Of a DNA stretch of 8,193 bases, positions 5,664-8,193 are shown one piece after another (the stretch's first letter is position 1; the number at the start of each line of letters is the position of its first letter). A model generated the notes under the pieces. The model was given only the letters and a program-made list of their open reading frames with translations, was not told where the DNA came from and ran no database searches. The stretch lies in assembly GCA_938022295.1 (NCBI GenBank), contig CALIDR010000106.1:1-8193 (forward strand). The letters run 5' to 3'. The position numbers and the translations under genes are program-made. This stretch comes from an uncultured Burkholderiaceae bacterium (GTDB lineage: Bacteria; Pseudomonadota; Gammaproteobacteria; Burkholderiales; Burkholderiaceae_C).

Positions 5664-7019
5664 ATGGACGCCCTGATCCTGGCGCGCATGCAGTTCGCCG
5701 CCAACATCACGTTCCACATCCTGTTCCCGACGATCACGATCGCGCTGGGCTGGACGCTGCTGTTCTTCCGCTGGCGCTGGATCGCGACGCGCGACGACGC
5801 CTGGCTCGGCGCCTACCGGTTCTGGACCAAGGTGTTCGCGCTCAGCTTCGCGCTCGGTGTCGTCAGCGGCATCGTGATGAGCTTCCAGTTCGGCACCAAC
5901 TGGCCGGGCTTCATGGAGCGCGTGGGCAACATCGCCGGCCCGCTGCTGGGCTACGAGGTGCTGACGGCGTTCTTCCTCGAGGCGACGTTCCTCGGCGTGA
6001 TGCTGTTCGGTCACGGCCGCGTCAGCGAGCGCGTGCACCTGCTGGCGACCTTCCTCGTCGCGTTCGGCACGACGATGAGCGCGTTCTGGATCCTGAGCCT
6101 CAATTCGTGGATGCACACGCCGGCGGGCTTCGAGATCCGCGACGGAGAGTTCTTCGTGCGCTCGTGGCTCGAGGTCGTGTTCAACCCCTCGTTCCCGTAC
6201 CGGCTCGCGCACATGCTGCTCGCCTCCGGCCTGACGGTGGCGTTCCTGCTCGCCGGCGTCAGCGCCTGGCAGGTGCTGCGCGGCCACGCCAACGTCGCCA
6301 CGCCGAAGGCGCTGCGCACCGGGCTCACGCTCGGCGCGGTGCTGATCCCGCTGCAGATCCTCGTCGGCGACCTGCACGGCCTGAACACGCTCGGGCACCA
6401 GCCGCAGAAGGTCGCCGCGATGGAGGGCGTGTGGCAGACCGAGCGCGGGGCGCCGCTGCTGCTGTTCGCGTGGCCCGACGAGAAGGCGCGCGAGAACCGG
6501 TTCGAGATCGGCATCCCCAAGGGCGCGAGCCTGATCCTCACCCACGAGCTCGACGGCGAGATCCGCGGTCTCGACGAGTTCGTCGGCTCGCACCCGCCGG
6601 TGGCGCCGGTGTTCTTCGGCTTCCGCATCATGGTCGGCACGGGGCTCCTGATGCTCGCCGCGAGCTGGACGGGGCTGTGGCTGTACCGCCGCCGCGGCTG
6701 GGTCGCCGAACGGCTGCCGCGGCCGCTGCTCGGCGGCCTGGCGCTGATGAGCTTCTCGGGCTGGGTGGCCACCGTGGCCGGCTGGTACGTCACCGAGATC
6801 GGCCGCCAGCCGTACATGGTGTTCGGGCTGCTGCGCATCGACGAGGTCGCCTCGCGCGTGCCGGCGCCGATGATCGCGCTGACGCTGGCCCTCTACGTCA
6901 CGGTCTACCTGGCGCTCGTCGTCGCCTACGTCGCCGTGATCCGGCACATGGCGGCCAAGCCGCTGGACGTGCCCGCGCCCGCCGCGCCGCGCCCGGCGCT
7001 GACCCGGAGGCCGGCATGA
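5664..7019 (+). CDS. cydA: Cytochrome bd-type (CIO-type) quinol oxidase subunit I
   Basis: A 451-residue inner-membrane subunit carrying the haems and the quinol site of a bd oxidase, which reduces O2 to water with ubiquinol electrons without proton pumping. About nine membrane helices are seen. Key residues align with E. coli CydA: His18 (haem b595/d site), His183 (RLAHMLLAS) and Met323 (FRIMVG) as b558 ligands, Arg321, and Glu98 and Glu106 (GYEVLTAFFLEATFLG) near the di-haem centre. Quinol-loop residues Lys249 and Glu254 (QKVAAMEG) are kept. The Q-loop is short, and the protein is about 70 residues shorter than the E. coli long-loop form, as in cyanide-insensitive oxidases (CioA). The usual GRQPW reads GRQPY (380-384). 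The start is well supported: GAAGGAG at 5651-5657, six bases before the ATG. It lies in an operon behind the GbsR-like gene and overlaps cydB by four bases. Confidence 0.98.
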   Translation: MDALILARMQFAANITFHILFPTITIALGWTLLFFRWRWIATRDDAWLGAYRFWTKVFALSFALGVVSGIVMSFQFGTNWPGFMERVGNIAGPLLGYEVLTAFFLEATFLGVMLFGHGRVSERVHLLATFLVAFGTTMSAFWILSLNSWMHTPAGFEIRDGEFFVRSWLEVVFNPSFPYRLAHMLLASGLTVAFLLAGVSAWQVLRGHANVATPKALRTGLTLGAVLIPLQILVGDLHGLNTLGHQPQKVAAMEGVWQTERGAPLLLFAWPDEKARENRFEIGIPKGASLILTHELDGEIRGLDEFVGSHPPVAPVFFGFRIMVGTGLLMLAASWTGLWLYRRRGWVAERLPRPLLGGLALMSFSGWVATVAGWYVTEIGRQPYMVFGLLRIDEVASRVPAPMIALTLALYVTVYLALVVAYVAVIRHMAAKPLDVPAPAAPRPALTRRPA

Positions 7020-8011
7020 ACTGGGGCGAGGCGTTGCCGGTCGTCTTCCTCGGCCTGATGGGGCTGGCGATGCTGGCCTACGTCGTGCTCGACGGCTACG
7101 ACCTCGGCGTCGGCCTGCTGCTGCACCGCGCGACCGACGCCGAGAAGGACACGATGATCTCGAGCATCGGCCCGTTCTGGGACGCCAACGAGACCTGGCT
7201 CGTGCTCGGCGTGGGCATCCTGCTGATCGCGTTTCCGAAGGCGCACGGCATGGTGCTGACCGCGCTGTACCTGCCGGTGGCACTGATGCTCGTCGGCCTG
7301 ATCCTGCGCGGCGTCGCGTTCGACTTCCGCGTCAAGGCGCAGGACCAGCACAAGCCGCTGTGGAACTTCGCGTTCTTCGCCGGCTCCGGGCTCGCCGCGG
7401 CGGCGCAGGGCTGGATGCTCGGGCGCTACATCACCGGCTTCGCGCCGGGGTGGGAGTACGCCCTCTTCGCCGCCGTCATCGCGCTGCTGCTGCCGGCCGC
7501 CTACGTGCTGCTCGGCGCGGCCTGGCTGATCCTGAAGACCGAGGGCGCGCTGCAGAAGCGCGCCGTGCGCTGGGCCAAGCTCGCCTGGCCGCCGGTCGTG
7601 CTCGGCATGGCGCTGATCTCGATCGCCACGCCCTGGGTCAGCGAGACGGTGCGCCAGAAGTGGTTCACGCTGCCGGCGTTCATCGCCCTGATGCCGATCC
7701 CGGCCGCCACCCTCGCCGCCCTCGGGCTGACCCGCGCCGTGCTCGACATGCCGCAGGTGCTCGCCCGCTGGTGCTGGGTGCCGCTGGCCGGCGTCGTCGC
7801 GGTGTTCGTGCTCGGCGCCGTCGGCCTGGCGTACAGCCTGTTCCCGTACGTCGTGATGGACACGCTGACGGCGTGGGATGCGGCGAGCGCCCCCGAGTCG
7901 CTGCTCGTGATCGCGATCGGCTGCGCGATCACGGTGCCGGCGATCGTCGGCTACACGATCTTCAGCTACCGCGTCTTCGCCGGCAAGGCACAGCCGCTGT
8001 CGTATGGCTGA
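7016..8011 (+). CDS. cydB: Cytochrome bd-type (CIO-type) quinol oxidase subunit II
   Basis: A 331-residue, very hydrophobic partner of CydA with about eight or nine membrane helices. Family motifs are YVVLDGYDLGVG (22-33, with Asp26 and Asp29), IGPFWDANETWLV (51-63), LILRGVAFDFR (about 97-107) and, near the C-terminus, FPYVVMDTLTAWDAAS. It ends in GKAQPLSYG, the short tail usual for the CIO branch (compare about 379 residues in E. coli CydB). The start is coupled to the cydA stop (ATGA, 7016-7019) and has GGAGG at 7006-7010, five bases upstream. No cydX-like small gene follows in the next 180 bases, which fits CIO-type operons, and the cydDC assembly transporter genes are not in the window. 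Confidence 0.98.
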   Translation: MNWGEALPVVFLGLMGLAMLAYVVLDGYDLGVGLLLHRATDAEKDTMISSIGPFWDANETWLVLGVGILLIAFPKAHGMVLTALYLPVALMLVGLILRGVAFDFRVKAQDQHKPLWNFAFFAGSGLAAAAQGWMLGRYITGFAPGWEYALFAAVIALLLPAAYVLLGAAWLILKTEGALQKRAVRWAKLAWPPVVLGMALISIATPWVSETVRQKWFTLPAFIALMPIPAATLAALGLTRAVLDMPQVLARWCWVPLAGVVAVFVLGAVGLAYSLFPYVVMDTLTAWDAASAPESLLVIAIGCAITVPAIVGYTIFSYRVFAGKAQPLSYG

Positions 8012-8061
8012 GAGGGCTTCGCATTCGATGGCATGACGACAGCGACCGGACACGGCCCTCT
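8011..8061 (+). terminator. Possible transcription-end inverted repeat after cydB (weak)
   Basis: AGAGGGC (8011-8017, beginning at the last base of the cydB stop) is exactly inverted as GCCCTCT (8055-8061) with 37 bases between. There is no T-tract after it. It could form the base of a larger folded 3' end, but the loop is long and the call is weak. Confidence 0.2.
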
Positions 8062-8088
8062 GCCGACATTGACCGTTCGCTTTGAGTG

Positions 8089-8168
8089 GCCTGCGTAGGT
8101 TGGCGCGGCAAAGCGCCGTGCGCGCAGGCGGCGGCGCTTCACCTCGGCGGCCAGCGCTGCGCGCTGGC
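8089..8168. repeat. Cluster of GC-rich hairpins downstream of cydB, possible terminator or dispersed palindromic element
   Basis: Two neighbouring structures are seen. The first is nested: GCCTGCG (8089-8095) pairs with CGCAGGC (8123-8129), enclosing GGCGC (8102-8106) paired with GCGCC (8113-8117). The second is a perfect 8-bp stem with a 3-base loop, GCCAGCGC-TGC-GCGCTGGC (8150-8168). The segment CTGCGTAGGTTGGCG at 8091-8105 resembles the opening of intergenic palindromic repeats that are frequent in proteobacterial genomes, but I recall this only by style. No T-tract marks an intrinsic terminator. From 8012 to 8193 I see no convincing coding frame; any gene to the right begins or ends outside the window. 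Confidence 0.4.
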
Positions 8169-8193
8169 TTCCCTGCGCTACTCGCGCCCGTGG

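Noticed and set aside
5040..7283. 747-codon open frame on the minus strand opposite the regulator, cydA and cydB
   Set aside because: The translation is rich in Arg, Glu, Gln and His with no membrane or domain pattern, and it mirrors the codon-position bias of the real plus-strand genes.
8012..8193. Possible cydX-like small gene after cydB
   Set aside because: No short frame with the typical Trp/Tyr-rich single membrane helix is visible. CIO-type operons often lack cydX.

Overview
The window is about 8.2 kb of very GC-rich (roughly 70% or more), densely packed bacterial DNA. Codon bias, the adjacent coaBC-dut pair and a GbsR-type regulator in front of a short-loop cytochrome bd oxidase fit a Gram-negative betaproteobacterium, most likely Burkholderiales (Rubrivivax/Leptothrix-like). 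That placement is inference from gene content and style, not from a marker gene. All eight genes belong to known families. I see no mobile element, CRISPR array, tRNA or rRNA, and no clear new system.

Left block (1-3119): the 5' part of a TonB-dependent outer-membrane receptor gene runs leftward off the window edge. Divergent from it is a two-gene operon for a NarL/MoxXY-type two-component system: a membrane histidine kinase (GTG start at 970) and a LuxR-type response regulator, joined by an ATGA overlap. The 178-bp space between them holds dyad elements that are reasonable operator candidates. The layout suggests that the kinase/regulator pair controls the receptor and/or itself; the signal is unknown.

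Middle block (3120-4958): after a 133-bp convergent gap come two housekeeping genes on the minus strand, coaBC (coenzyme A biosynthesis) and dut (dUTPase), coupled by a 4-bp ATGA overlap.

Right block (4959-8011): divergent from coaBC is a plus-strand operon of a GbsR/MarR-like regulator, cydA and cydB. The two oxidase genes have the short Q-loop and C-terminus of cyanide-insensitive (CIO-type) quinol oxidases. A local AT-rich island upstream carries a perfect 16-bp palindrome (5039-5054) that overlaps a possible -35 element, so the regulator may repress its own operon and the oxidase. The last 180 bp hold no convincing gene but several inverted repeats that may be a terminator or a dispersed palindromic element.

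Many long open frames on the opposite strands (up to about 765 codons) are GC-driven shadows of these genes and are not annotated.
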